NCBI GenBank assembly: GCA_035691285.1
Contig: DASSJI010000282.1
Location: 1 to 16,828 of the forward strand
Source of the DNA: DATFEN01 sp035691285
GTDB lineage: Bacteria; Acidobacteriota; Vicinamibacteria; Fen-336
Reading direction: 5' to 3'
Length of the DNA: 16,828 bases
Of the stretch, positions 9,351-16,401 are shown in pieces. A model generated the notes under the pieces. That model was not told the DNA's origin. It saw only the letters and a program-made list of their open reading frames with translations, and did not search any database. The first letter of the stretch is position 1, and every line of letters begins with the position of its first letter. The position numbers were made by a program, and so were the translations under genes.

Positions 9351-10024
9351 AGCGCACTCGCATCGTCCTCTGCAGCCTCGCGCTCGCGCAGGTCGTCTGC
9401 CACCAGGCGATCCTGACCGCGCCGACCGGCTCGACCATCACGCTCATCGCGAACCCCACGTTCATCGCTGCCAACGGCGAGGTCGCGGTCATCTCGGCCC
9501 TGGTGATCGAGCCGGCGGGAACGCCGGTGCCGGACGGGACCGTCGTGCAGTTCTTCACCACCCTGGGCCGCATCGACGAGCAGGGAAAGACGAACGACGG
9601 CGTGGCGCGTGTGAACCTCGTGTCCGATACCCGATCGGGCTCCGCCGACGTCACCGCGGCCTCGGGGCCGAGCACGGCCACGACCACGTTGACGATCGGC
9701 AGCGGCCGGCCGTCCCGGGTGTTCGTGACGGCGGACCCGAACCGGATCCTCGACACGGATCCACGCCACAGCCGCATCGTGGCCACGGTCTACGACGAGA
9801 ACGGCAACCCGGTCTGGAACGTGCCGGTCATCTTCACCGTGGACGGAACGCCTTCCACGGAGTTCATGCGCGGCGGGGGGGCGCCCGCCTTCACCAACAC
9901 CAGCGGAGAGGCGATCGACTTCCTCGAGACGCGCCACCAGAAGAAGGCCCCGCCCAAGACGGTCACCGTCCGGGCGACGACGCCGACCGGCGTCGAGGGC
10001 ACGGTCCAGGTGACGATCAACTGA
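9347..10024 (+). CDS. Secreted protein with two bacterial Ig-like (Big_1/invasin-type) domains
   Basis: A 225-residue exported protein. An N-terminal hydrophobic signal (MKRTRIVLCSLALAQVVC) is followed by two tandem Ig-like units, about residues 25-115 and 120-225. Both show the Big_1 pattern of a proline or asparagine strand, then 'G.PVPDGTVVQFFTTLG' or 'GNPVWNVPVIFTVDG', then a Gly-rich turn and an alternating Thr/Val strand (GSADVTAASG, KTVTVRATTPTGVEG). The Cys at residue 18 is a poor lipobox, so lipidation is doubtful. ATGA overlap with the secretin gene implies co-production. It may sit on or near the secretin, or be a surface adhesin-like part or a substrate; nothing in the sequence decides this. 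A longer open frame upstream is a shadow within the secretin gene. Confidence 0.75.
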   Translation: MKRTRIVLCSLALAQVVCHQAILTAPTGSTITLIANPTFIAANGEVAVISALVIEPAGTPVPDGTVVQFFTTLGRIDEQGKTNDGVARVNLVSDTRSGSADVTAASGPSTATTTLTIGSGRPSRVFVTADPNRILDTDPRHSRIVATVYDENGNPVWNVPVIFTVDGTPSTEFMRGGGAPAFTNTSGEAIDFLETRHQKKAPPKTVTVRATTPTGVEGTVQVTIN

Positions 10025-10626
10025 TGCGAGCCGCGCTCCTGGCCGCGGCGACCCTCGCGCTGGGGCTTCCGGCGCGGGCGGAGATCGCGTTGCTGGCCAA
10101 CGGCTCGACACTGAAGGTCGAGGCGCACCGCGCCGAGGGCGAGCGGGCCGTGCTGGTGCTGCGGGGCGGCGGCGAGGTCGAGCTGCCCTTGGAGCAGCTC
10201 GTCGGGCTCGTCCCCGACGAGGTGGTCGAGGAGGTCGGTCCGGGCGGGGACGTGCGCGCCCTCGCCGAAGCGGCGGCGCAGCGGCACGGCCTGGACCCGG
10301 CGCTGGTCATGGCCGTCGTCCAGGTCGAGTCGGGCTTCCGCCCCGACGCGGTGTCCCCGAAGGGCGCTCGAGGCCTGATGCAGCTCATGCCGGCGACGGC
10401 CGCGCGCCTCGGGGTCGTCGACGTCCTTGACCCGGAGCAGAACCTCGACGGCGGCGCCCGCCACCTGGGCTTCCTCCTCACGCGCTACGGCGGAGACCTG
10501 AAGAGAGCCCTCGCCGCCTACAACGCCGGCGAGGGGGCCGTGGAGCGCCATCGCGGGGTGCCCCCGTACGACGAGACGCGGGCCTACGTGAAGAGCGTGC
10601 TGCGCCGCTACCGAAGCGGATCGTGA
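10024..10626 (+). CDS. Lytic transglycosylase (SLT domain), periplasmic
   Basis: A 200-residue exported peptidoglycan-cleaving enzyme. The signal peptide is MRAALLAAATLALGLPARA, with cleavage before EIALL. A small beta-rich module (about residues 20-70, LANGSTLKVEAHRAEGE and GGGEVELPLEQLVG) precedes the Slt70-type catalytic domain (about 80-198). Catalytic Glu is E102 in VQVESGFRPDAVS. The other family motifs GLMQLMPATAARLG and AAYNAGEGAVERHRGVPPYDETRAYV are intact. Such enzymes cut between MurNAc and GlcNAc to form 1,6-anhydro ends, and are often encoded with secretion or pilus systems that must cross the wall. It overlaps the previous stop by one base (TGATG) and the next start by four. Confidence 0.9.
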   Translation: MRAALLAAATLALGLPARAEIALLANGSTLKVEAHRAEGERAVLVLRGGGEVELPLEQLVGLVPDEVVEEVGPGGDVRALAEAAAQRHGLDPALVMAVVQVESGFRPDAVSPKGARGLMQLMPATAARLGVVDVLDPEQNLDGGARHLGFLLTRYGGDLKRALAAYNAGEGAVERHRGVPPYDETRAYVKSVLRRYRSGS

Positions 10627-11216
10627 CGATTCGTACCCGCGGCGGCGAGGCGGGCTATGCCATGGCCGCCCTGCTCGCCGCCGCCGCCGTGATGGTGATC
10701 GGCCTCGCGGCCGCCGCGCCGTCCTGGCGTTACGTCGTGCAGAACGACCGGGAGGAGGAGCTGCTCTTCCGCGGCGGCCAGATCGCCGACGGCATCCAGC
10801 GCTACCAGAAGCGGAACGGCGGCGCGCTGCCGCCGTCGCTGGACGTGCTCGTCAAGGGCCGGTTCCTGCGCAAGGCCTACAAGGACCCGATGACGAAGAA
10901 GGGGGAGTGGCGGCTCGTGCGCCAGGGCGAGGCCGTGGCGGCCGGCGCGCCGGTGCGCCCAGGGGCCTCCCCCTCTCCGCCGCCGACGACGCGCCCGACC
11001 GGGCCCGTGGGCGGCATGCAGGTCGTCGGCGGCTTCGTCGGCGTCGTGAGCACGAGCCCGGAGAAGAGCCTGCGCGTCTTCAACGGGCGGCAGAAGTACG
11101 ACGAGTGGACCTTCGTCGCCGGCCAGGCGCGGATCGTGGGCCGCCGCCCCTCGGCGCCGGGCGTTCCCTCGCCGGGTGTCTCTCCGCCGCCGGCCACGAC
11201 GCGACGGTCGCCCTAG
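10623..11216 (+). CDS. Divergent pseudopilin lacking Glu5, with a proline-rich tail
   Basis: A 197-residue protein. Its leader MTIRTRGGEAG and hydrophobic helix YAMAALLAAAAVMVIGLAAAA resemble a prepilin, but mature position 5 is Ala (A16) rather than Glu. The body confirms the family: GALPPSLDVLVKGRFLRKAYKDPMTKKGEW parallels both other pseudopilins (quoted here in pieces: PPSLDVLVKG, YKDPMTKKGEW), as does VVSTSPEKSL and QKYDEW near residue 160. The last 30 residues are Pro/Ser-rich (APGVPSPGVSPPPATTRRSP) and extend past the normal end, and a second proline-rich stretch sits mid-protein. Loss of Glu5 is known in GspK-like minor subunits at the pseudopilus tip, so a tip or initiating role is possible. 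GTG at 10623 overlaps the transglycosylase stop. This is the last gene of the unit. Confidence 0.72.
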   Translation: MTIRTRGGEAGYAMAALLAAAAVMVIGLAAAAPSWRYVVQNDREEELLFRGGQIADGIQRYQKRNGGALPPSLDVLVKGRFLRKAYKDPMTKKGEWRLVRQGEAVAAGAPVRPGASPSPPPTTRPTGPVGGMQVVGGFVGVVSTSPEKSLRVFNGRQKYDEWTFVAGQARIVGRRPSAPGVPSPGVSPPPATTRRSP

Positions 11217-11219
11217 CCG

Positions 11220-11879
11220 CTACTGGTCCGTCTCGACCTCGCCCGCGGGCTCGGGAACCGGGCTGGGCGGCGCCACGATCGTCGGCGGCGACGGGGCGGG
11301 AGGCGCGAACGGCGACACCGGGTAGTTCGGCGGCGTGAAGGCGGGCCGGTTGGTCGGGACCTGCGCCGGTGCTCCGGCGGCCGGACGGGCGCCGGACTGG
11401 GGCACGCGGGGCCTTCGCGCCGCCGCCTCGGCCTCCTCGTCGGCCGGCTGCTCCTCCTCGGCCTCCTCGGGCGCCGGCTCCTCGACGGCTTCCGGCGCCG
11501 CGGGGCGCATGGCAGGGGTCGCGTGGGTCGGTCCGGAAGGCGGCCGCGAGGCCGGGCTCGACGCCGTCAGCATCAGCAGCTCCGGGCGCGCGCCGGTCGC
11601 GTCGAGGCGCATCAGATGGTCCACGCCGAGCCCCTCGAGGATCATCAGGACGGCCTCGGCCGGGGTCCGACGCTCGAAGGCCACCACCACCCGGGCGCGC
11701 GGCGCGGCCGCTTCGTAGACGACCTTCATGCCGGTCCGCTCGGCGAGGCGATCGAGCACCTCGGAGGCCGGAGCGTCGGCGCGCACGCTCACCCTGCCGT
11801 CGGGCTCGACATGGACCTCCACGGCGGCGGCCGCCGGGAGCGGCAGGAACGCGAGGAGCGCGAGGCCCAAGCCCCTCAT
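11220..11879 (-). CDS. Small exported STN-domain protein with Pro/Glu-rich tail
   Basis: A 219-residue protein. Signal peptide MRGLGLALLAFLPLPAAAA is followed by an STN-like module (about residues 20-105) with VSVRADAPASEVLDRLAERTG and ARVVVAFERRTPAEAVLMILEGLGVDH. This is the short domain found at the N terminus of secretins and TonB receptors. The rest (about 110-219) is low-complexity: Glu/Ala/Pro-rich, then a Pro-rich end with PPNYPVSPFAPPAPSPP. No channel or TonB-box domain follows, so it is an isolated STN protein. It lies on the opposite strand to the secretin operon, with stop codons 3 bp apart. It might bind the secretin or peptidoglycan; the function is not known. Confidence 0.75.
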   Translation of the reverse strand: MRGLGLALLAFLPLPAAAAVEVHVEPDGRVSVRADAPASEVLDRLAERTGMKVVYEAAAPRARVVVAFERRTPAEAVLMILEGLGVDHLMRLDATGARPELLMLTASSPASRPPSGPTHATPAMRPAAPEAVEEPAPEEAEEEQPADEEAEAAARRPRVPQSGARPAAGAPAQVPTNRPAFTPPNYPVSPFAPPAPSPPTIVAPPSPVPEPAGEVETDQ

Positions 11880-11885
11880 GCGGCG

Positions 11886-11891
11886 ATTATG
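11886..11891 (-). promoter_or_regulatory. -10 element of the STN-protein gene
   Basis: Read on the minus strand, CATAAT (one mismatch to the sigma-70 consensus) lies 6 nt before the ATG at 11879. Transcription would begin at about the A of the start codon, so the mRNA would be leaderless. No good -35 is visible at the expected distance, and no Shine-Dalgarno sequence is present. Confidence 0.4.
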
Positions 11892-11932
11892 GTCCTACAC
11901 GACGTAGAACGCCACCGACGGAGCGTGCCCGC

Positions 11933-13171
11933 CTAGTTCCTGCTCGGCGCCTCGGTCGCGCGCGGCGCCGCCGCCGCGAGGCGGGCGCTCGGCGGCTCGG
12001 GGACCGTCGCGAGCAGCGCCAAGGCCCTCGTCCGGGCCTCGGCGAAAGCCGGCGACTCCTCGGCCGAGAGCGGCTCGGCGGGCGGCGTCTGGATGCGCAG
12101 CGGGTTCACGTAGCGGCCGTCGCGCAGCATCCGGTAGTCGAGATGGGGCGCCGTGGCCAGACCGGTCGCCCCCACGCTGCCGATCCGCTGGCCCTGGACG
12201 ACGCGCTGGCCGACGCGCACGTCGATGCGCGACAGGTGGCCGTAGAGCGTCTCGAAGCCGTTCGCGTGCCGCAGGCGCACCAGCTTGCCGAACCCGCCCG
12301 AGAAGCCCGCCTCCCGGACGACGCCGTCCGCCGACGCGCCCACCGGCGTGCCGGCCGGGGCCGCGTAGTCGACGCCGAAATGGGGTCGGACCACGTTGAG
12401 GATCGGATGCAGCCGGGCCGCAGAGAAGCGCGAGCTGATGCGCGTGAAGCGCAGCGGCGAGCGCAGGAACGCCTTGCGCAGCGGCGTCCCGTCGGGGGCG
12501 TAGTAGCCGGGGCCTCGGGCCGCGTCGAACCGCACGGCGCGCAGCACGCGCTCGCCGCGCACGAACTCGGCGGCGAGGATGCGCCCGTAGCGCGCGAAGC
12601 GGCCGTCCAGGTACAGCTTCTCCACCGCCACCCGGAACGAGTCGCCCCGCTGGATCTCCGTGTTGAAGTCCACGTCCCAGGCGAAGATGTCCGCGAGGTC
12701 GAGGGCGAGCTGGTCGTCCTCGCCGGCCTCCTCGATGGCCTCGAAGAGGCTCGAGGTGATCGCGCCCGCGGCCGTCTCGCTCCGCGTTTCGTACGTGCGC
12801 GTGAGCACCTCCGCCTCGAGGCCGGACCGGCCGCGCCGCACGCGAAGCGTGCGCAGCTCGTCGATGCCGTACGTGAAGGCGCGCACGAGGCCATCGGGCG
12901 TGAGCGCGAGGCCGAAGGGATGGCCGACCGAGAGCCGCGCGAGATCGTAGGCCGGCCGCGCGGTCTCGACGAGCTCGTGGACAGCCGCCGGTGTCAGGGA
13001 GCCCTGGAGCAGCCTGGCCAGGGTCTGGTTGCGGCCGATCGTGCCGGTCAGGAGCCGCCCGGGGGCCGGTGCGACGAACAGGCTCGCCGACGCTTGCATC
13101 GAGCGAGGCAGATCCGTGGGGAGCAGCAGGAGCGCGAACGCTCCCGTCGGGACGAGGATCTTGAGCCTCAC
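11933..13171 (-). CDS. M23-family (LytM-fold) peptidase with altered metal motif, exported
   Basis: A 412-residue exported protein. A hydrophobic N terminus (MRLKILVPTGAFALLLLP) precedes an OapA/LysM-like region (about residues 40-120, TLARLLQGSLTPAAVHELVETA), a beta domain, and a C-terminal M23 domain (about 240-370). M23 enzymes are zinc endopeptidases that cut peptidoglycan crosslinks, or act as amidase activators when degenerate. First metal motif is intact: H264 and D268 in RPHFGVDYAAPAGTPVG. H312 (LYGHLSR) is present. The usual HxH is HLD (H343, D345 in APHLDYRM), so one zinc ligand is Asp. GTG at 13171 is chosen because a strong promoter at 13184-13212 leaves only 3 nt before the other in-frame GTG at 13180. 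The longer start would add three residues. The C-terminal 45 residues are Ala/Pro-rich. Confidence 0.85.
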   Translation of the reverse strand: MRLKILVPTGAFALLLLPTDLPRSMQASASLFVAPAPGRLLTGTIGRNQTLARLLQGSLTPAAVHELVETARPAYDLARLSVGHPFGLALTPDGLVRAFTYGIDELRTLRVRRGRSGLEAEVLTRTYETRSETAAGAITSSLFEAIEEAGEDDQLALDLADIFAWDVDFNTEIQRGDSFRVAVEKLYLDGRFARYGRILAAEFVRGERVLRAVRFDAARGPGYYAPDGTPLRKAFLRSPLRFTRISSRFSAARLHPILNVVRPHFGVDYAAPAGTPVGASADGVVREAGFSGGFGKLVRLRHANGFETLYGHLSRIDVRVGQRVVQGQRIGSVGATGLATAPHLDYRMLRDGRYVNPLRIQTPPAEPLSAEESPAFAEARTRALALLATVPEPPSARLAAAAPRATEAPSRN

Positions 13172-13183
13172 GCGGGTCACCGC

Positions 13184-13212
13184 AGCGTACGGATTCCGGC
13201 CTCGAAGGTCAA
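13184..13212 (-). promoter_or_regulatory. Sigma-70-like promoter of the M23 peptidase gene
   Basis: On the minus strand, TTGACC (13212-13207) and TACGCT (13189-13184) are separated by exactly 17 bp, close to the TTGACA-17-TATAAT consensus. It is the best promoter in the window. The gap to the GTG at 13171 is 12 nt, and to the GTG at 13180 only 3 nt. This favours the shorter protein, made from a transcript with almost no leader. Confidence 0.6.
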
Positions 13213-13249
13213 GTCCTGTCTATGGTTTATCCGCGCCCGGGCTGAACCT

Positions 13250-15058
13250 CTAGTCGAGGGAGGCCGCGCCTGAGTCGCCCATCTCCACGGGGCGGTCCGG
13301 GAAGTAGCTCGACCATCTCCGCGAGACCAGCCGGGCCGTCTCGGGGTCTGCGAAGAGCTCTCTCGGGAAGCCTGGCTTGTAGCGCGCATCGATCAGTATC
13401 GGCGGCCGGAAGGAGACCTGGTTACGGACGATGGTCCGGGCGGCGGCGTGGATGTCCGCGCCGGGCTCGAAGCGTGTGAACGTCGTCCAGAGGAAGTTGA
13501 TCGGGCTCTTCGCGGCCCGCAACGGCTCGTCGGTCAGGACGACGAGCGGCCACGCGGAGAACGCCGGCTCGCTCGCGAGTCGCCCGGCGGCTCCGGGCTC
13601 GACCGCGTAGCGCGGGCCGCCGACCACGAGGCAGCCGCCGCAGAAGACGCGAGCGTCCGTGACGCCGGCGGGAAGGGGAGCCGAGCCATGGAACTCGCGG
13701 GGCAGCTCGCGCACGGGGTCGCCCAGGCCGAGCCAGACGCCCTTCGATCCCTCGTTGACCGCCGGCCCCGTGTAGTCGAGGGTGTCCATCGAGGTGTTCG
13801 AGAACACGAACAGGTCGGTCTCGGGCCGGGTGCGGGCCAGGACGTGCTCGAGCGTCGTCCGGAAGTCGCGCAGGTCCACGGGTCGGTCCGTGACGAGGAG
13901 GAACTTGGTCAGCGAGAGCTGGCCCTCGCCGAGGATGCGGAACGCGCTGGCCATGGCTTCGCGGCGGTAGCGCTCGTGGACGACGGCGGCGGCCAGGGAG
14001 TGGTAGCCGGTCTCGCCGTACGACCACAGCTCGCGCACGCCGGGCATGACCAGCGGGAACAGGGGAGAGAGCAGCTCCTGGAGCAGGTCCCCGACGAAGA
14101 AGTCCTCCTGGCGCGGCTTGCCCACGACCGTTGCGGGATAGATCGCGTCTCGCCGCCGCGCCATCCACTCGATTTCGAAGACCGGATAGTCGTGGCGCAG
14201 CGAGTAGTAGCCGTAATGGTCGCCGAAGGGCCCCTCCGGACGGCGGAGGCGAGGCGGGACGCGTCCCACGAGGGCGATCTCGGCCGTGGTCACGAGCGGG
14301 TGCGGTCCGGGCCCGTCGCACACCGGCAGCTTCGCGCCGGCGAGGAGAGACGCGAGCAGCACCTCCGGCACGTTCTCGGGCAGGGGCGCCACGGCCGCCA
14401 GGATCAGCGCCGGCGGCCCGCCCAGGAACGCGGTCACCGGGAGCGCCTCGCCCCGGGCCTCGGCCGCCGCGTAGTGGAAGCCACCGCCCTTGCCGATCTG
14501 CCAGTGCATCCCAGTGGTCTTCGCGTCGTGGACCTGGAGTCGGTAGATGGCGAGGTTCGACGCGCCGGGCCGCTCGGGGTGCTCGGTGTAGACGAGGGGC
14601 AGGGTGACGAACGGTCCGCCGTCCTCCGGCCAGCTCGTGATGGCCGGCAGCCGATCGAGGCGCACGTCGCGCGTCAGGACCTGTCCGACCGGCCCGGAGC
14701 CCCGCCGGCGCAGGCCGAGGCGCAAGGCGCTCCCGAGGAGATCGCGCGCGGCCCACAGCTTGCGGGGCGTCGGCGGGAGGTCCTGAGCCAGCGCGACGGC
14801 GCGCTTCACGAGTTCCATCGGCCGCCGGCCGAAGGCCAGCTCCGCGCGCCGGCGCGTGCCGAAGAGGTTGGTCACGAGCGGCAGGTCCGAGTCGCGCACG
14901 TTCGTGAAGAGGAGGGCCGGTCCGCCGGCGGCGATCACGCGCCGGTGGATCTCGGCCACCTCCAGATGCTTGTCCACGGACGTCGACACCACCGCCAGCT
15001 CGCCCTCGGCCCGCAGGGCGTCGAGGAAGGCCCGCAGGTCGAGGAAGCCGCTCGCCAT
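13250..15058 (-). CDS. ubiD: UbiD-family prenylated-FMN decarboxylase, probably for menaquinone synthesis
   Basis: A 602-residue UbiD-family enzyme, a nonoxidative decarboxylase that uses prenylated FMN made by a UbiX partner. Conserved features include DLRAFLDALRAEGEL at the N terminus, NLAIYRLQ with R173, and PEGPFGDHYGYY with E275 and D280. These align with the catalytic Arg-Glu-Glu network of the family; Asp at the last position is also found in many UbiD proteins. The TSMD-like and KSPINFLWTTFTRFEP segments near the C terminus are also typical. Adjacent mqnE and mqnA suggest its substrate is the prenylated 1,4-dihydroxy-6-naphthoate of the futalosine pathway (the MqnL role), rather than a ubiquinone precursor. 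In-frame starts upstream at 15100 (ATG) and 15103 (TTG) are possible but overlap a likely -35 box. Confidence 0.88.
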   Translation of the reverse strand: MASGFLDLRAFLDALRAEGELAVVSTSVDKHLEVAEIHRRVIAAGGPALLFTNVRDSDLPLVTNLFGTRRRAELAFGRRPMELVKRAVALAQDLPPTPRKLWAARDLLGSALRLGLRRRGSGPVGQVLTRDVRLDRLPAITSWPEDGGPFVTLPLVYTEHPERPGASNLAIYRLQVHDAKTTGMHWQIGKGGGFHYAAAEARGEALPVTAFLGGPPALILAAVAPLPENVPEVLLASLLAGAKLPVCDGPGPHPLVTTAEIALVGRVPPRLRRPEGPFGDHYGYYSLRHDYPVFEIEWMARRRDAIYPATVVGKPRQEDFFVGDLLQELLSPLFPLVMPGVRELWSYGETGYHSLAAAVVHERYRREAMASAFRILGEGQLSLTKFLLVTDRPVDLRDFRTTLEHVLARTRPETDLFVFSNTSMDTLDYTGPAVNEGSKGVWLGLGDPVRELPREFHGSAPLPAGVTDARVFCGGCLVVGGPRYAVEPGAAGRLASEPAFSAWPLVVLTDEPLRAAKSPINFLWTTFTRFEPGADIHAAARTIVRNQVSFRPPILIDARYKPGFPRELFADPETARLVSRRWSSYFPDRPVEMGDSGAASLD

Positions 15059-15073
15059 GTGGAGGTGTGGCGC

Positions 15074-15103
15074 ATTCTGTGGCGGAAGGGTCGCCCGCAT
15101 CAA
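15074..15103 (-). promoter_or_regulatory. Putative promoter of ubiD
   Basis: On the minus strand, TTGATG (15103-15098) and CAGAAT (15079-15074) are 18 bp apart, with a 15-nt gap to the ATG at 15058. The -35 falls on the alternative TTG/ATG start codons of ubiD, which is why the downstream ATG is preferred. It lies back-to-back with the mqnE -10 at 15126-15131. Confidence 0.4.
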
Positions 15104-15122
15104 TCCGAGGCGGTCGGCACCG

Positions 15123-15131
15123 TGTTAACCT
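15123..15131 (+). promoter_or_regulatory. Extended -10 element of mqnE
   Basis: TG at 15123-15124 followed by TAACCT at 15126-15131 forms an extended -10, ten nt before the ATG at 15142. No Shine-Dalgarno sequence intervenes and no good -35 is seen. The spacing matches that before gspF and implies a nearly leaderless mRNA. Confidence 0.35.
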
Positions 15132-15141
15132 TCACCCTCGC

Positions 15142-16248
15142 ATGGCCACGGCACTCGCCGACCTGCACATCCGCGACGGCGCGCTGGAAGGCATTCGTGA
15201 GAAGGTGCTGAGCGGCAAGAGGTTGTCGTTCGAGGACGGGGTGGCCCTCTACCGCACTGGCGACCTCCTGGCGCTCGGCCAGCTCGCCAACCACGCTCGC
15301 GAGCGGCGCCACGGCGACGCCGCGTACTTCGTCCGGAACACCCACGTCAACCACACGAACGTCTGCGTGGCCACCTGCGACTTCTGCGCCTTCGCGGCGA
15401 AGAAGGACGAGCCGCGCGCCTACACGATGCGCCTCGACGAGATCTTCGAGACGGTGGGGAAGCTGCCCGCGCCCGTGCGCGAGGTGCACATCGTCGGAGG
15501 CCTGCATCCCGACCTGCCCTGGTCGTACTTCACCGACATGATGAAGGGCATCAAGAAGGTCCGGCCCGACGTCCACATCAAGGCGTTCACGGCGGTCGAG
15601 GTCTTCTTCTTCCACCGGCTCTATCGCAAGAGCGTGGCCGAGGTCCTCTCGGAGCTGAAGGAAGCCGGCCTCGACTCGATGCCGGGCGGCGGGGCGGAGA
15701 TCTTCGCGAAGGAGACACGGGACAAGCTGATCAAGGGCAAGGCCGACGCGGCGCAGTGGCTCGACGTGATGCGGGAGGCGCACCGGCTGGGCATCCCGAC
15801 GAACGCCACGATGCTGTACGGCCACATCGAGAGCGTCGAGGACCGCGTCGACCACCTCGTCCGGCTGCGCGCGCTGCAGGACGAGACGGGCGGCTTCGTT
15901 ACCTACATTCCGCTGGCCTTCCAGCCGTGGGAAGCGCCGATGATGGGGCTGCCCGAGACGACCGGCTTCGAGGACCTGAAGGCGATCGCGGTCGGCCGCC
16001 TGATGCTCGACAACTTCCCACACGTCAAGTCCTACTGGATCATGATCGGCCCGCGCCTGGCCCAGGTCGGCCTCTCGTTCGGGGCGGACGACATCGACGG
16101 CACGGTCACCGAGGAGAAGATCGCCCACGACGCCGGGGCCAGGACGCCGCAGCTCCTGACGGTCCACGACCTCGTGCGCCTCATCCGCGAGGCCGGCCGC
16201 CGGCCACTCGAGCGCGACACGGTCTTCAACGTCGTGAAGGAGTGGTAG
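15142..16248 (+). CDS. mqnE: Aminofutalosine synthase MqnE (radical SAM)
   Basis: A 368-residue radical SAM enzyme of the futalosine menaquinone route. It joins 3-(1-carboxyvinyloxy)benzoate, the MqnA product, with SAM to give aminofutalosine. The [4Fe-4S] motif is C75-x3-C79-x2-C82 (CVATCDFCAF), after HVNHTNV. MqnE-specific blocks are REVHIVGGLHPDLPWSYF and HIKAFTAVEVFFFHRLY. The later NATMLYGHIES, YIPLAFQPW and SYWIMIGPRLAQVGLSFGADDIDGT blocks are common to MqnE and MqnC. The GLHPDLP and HIKAFTAVE forms favour MqnE over MqnC. The ATG at 15142 is the first start in the frame near the promoter; the frame is open earlier only as a shadow across ubiD. It is divergent from ubiD and upstream of mqnA. 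Confidence 0.93.
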   Translation: MATALADLHIRDGALEGIREKVLSGKRLSFEDGVALYRTGDLLALGQLANHARERRHGDAAYFVRNTHVNHTNVCVATCDFCAFAAKKDEPRAYTMRLDEIFETVGKLPAPVREVHIVGGLHPDLPWSYFTDMMKGIKKVRPDVHIKAFTAVEVFFFHRLYRKSVAEVLSELKEAGLDSMPGGGAEIFAKETRDKLIKGKADAAQWLDVMREAHRLGIPTNATMLYGHIESVEDRVDHLVRLRALQDETGGFVTYIPLAFQPWEAPMMGLPETTGFEDLKAIAVGRLMLDNFPHVKSYWIMIGPRLAQVGLSFGADDIDGTVTEEKIAHDAGARTPQLLTVHDLVRLIREAGRRPLERDTVFNVVKEW

Positions 16249-16271
16249 GGCCGCGACCCCGGCACACGGAA

Positions 16272-16391
16272 ACCACAGAGTGCACAGGGAAGACGGAAGA
16301 TCGGCGTGAGGACACAGGGGATGGGAAATGATCGGGATTCGATACCTCCCGTCTCTGTGCTCTCTCCGGGCCCCTCGGTGTTTTCTGTGGT
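16272..16391. repeat. Imperfect palindromic repeat element between mqnE and mqnA
   Basis: The 161-bp gap 16249-16409 looks unlike the rest of the window, with lower GC. It has nested inverted repeats. The outer arms are ACCACAGA (16272-16279) and TCTGTGGT (16384-16391). The inner arms are GTGCACAGGGAAGACGG (16280-16296) and the imperfect complement CCGTCTCTGTGCTC (16349-16362). The CACAG motif also recurs at 16312-16316. This resembles small dispersed palindromic or MITE-like intergenic elements built on an 'ACCACAGAG' motif. Only one copy lies in the window, so dispersal is unproven. It could also fold in the mqnE-mqnA transcript. Confidence 0.5.
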
Positions 16392-16401
16392 CGTCTTGGC
16401 C

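Noticed and set aside
11200..11230. Possible bidirectional terminator between the convergent stop codons.
   Set aside because: Only 3 bp separate the two stops, and no stem with a T-run is visible nearby on either strand.
11369..13273. A 634-codon plus-strand frame opposite the STN and M23 genes.
   Set aside because: It is Arg/Pro/Ala-rich with no recognisable domain, while the opposite strand has signal peptides and intact family motifs.
14219..14236. Asp instead of Glu at UbiD position 280, considered as a lost catalytic residue.
   Set aside because: To my knowledge EGPFGD is a common form in UbiD proteins, so it is not evidence of altered function.
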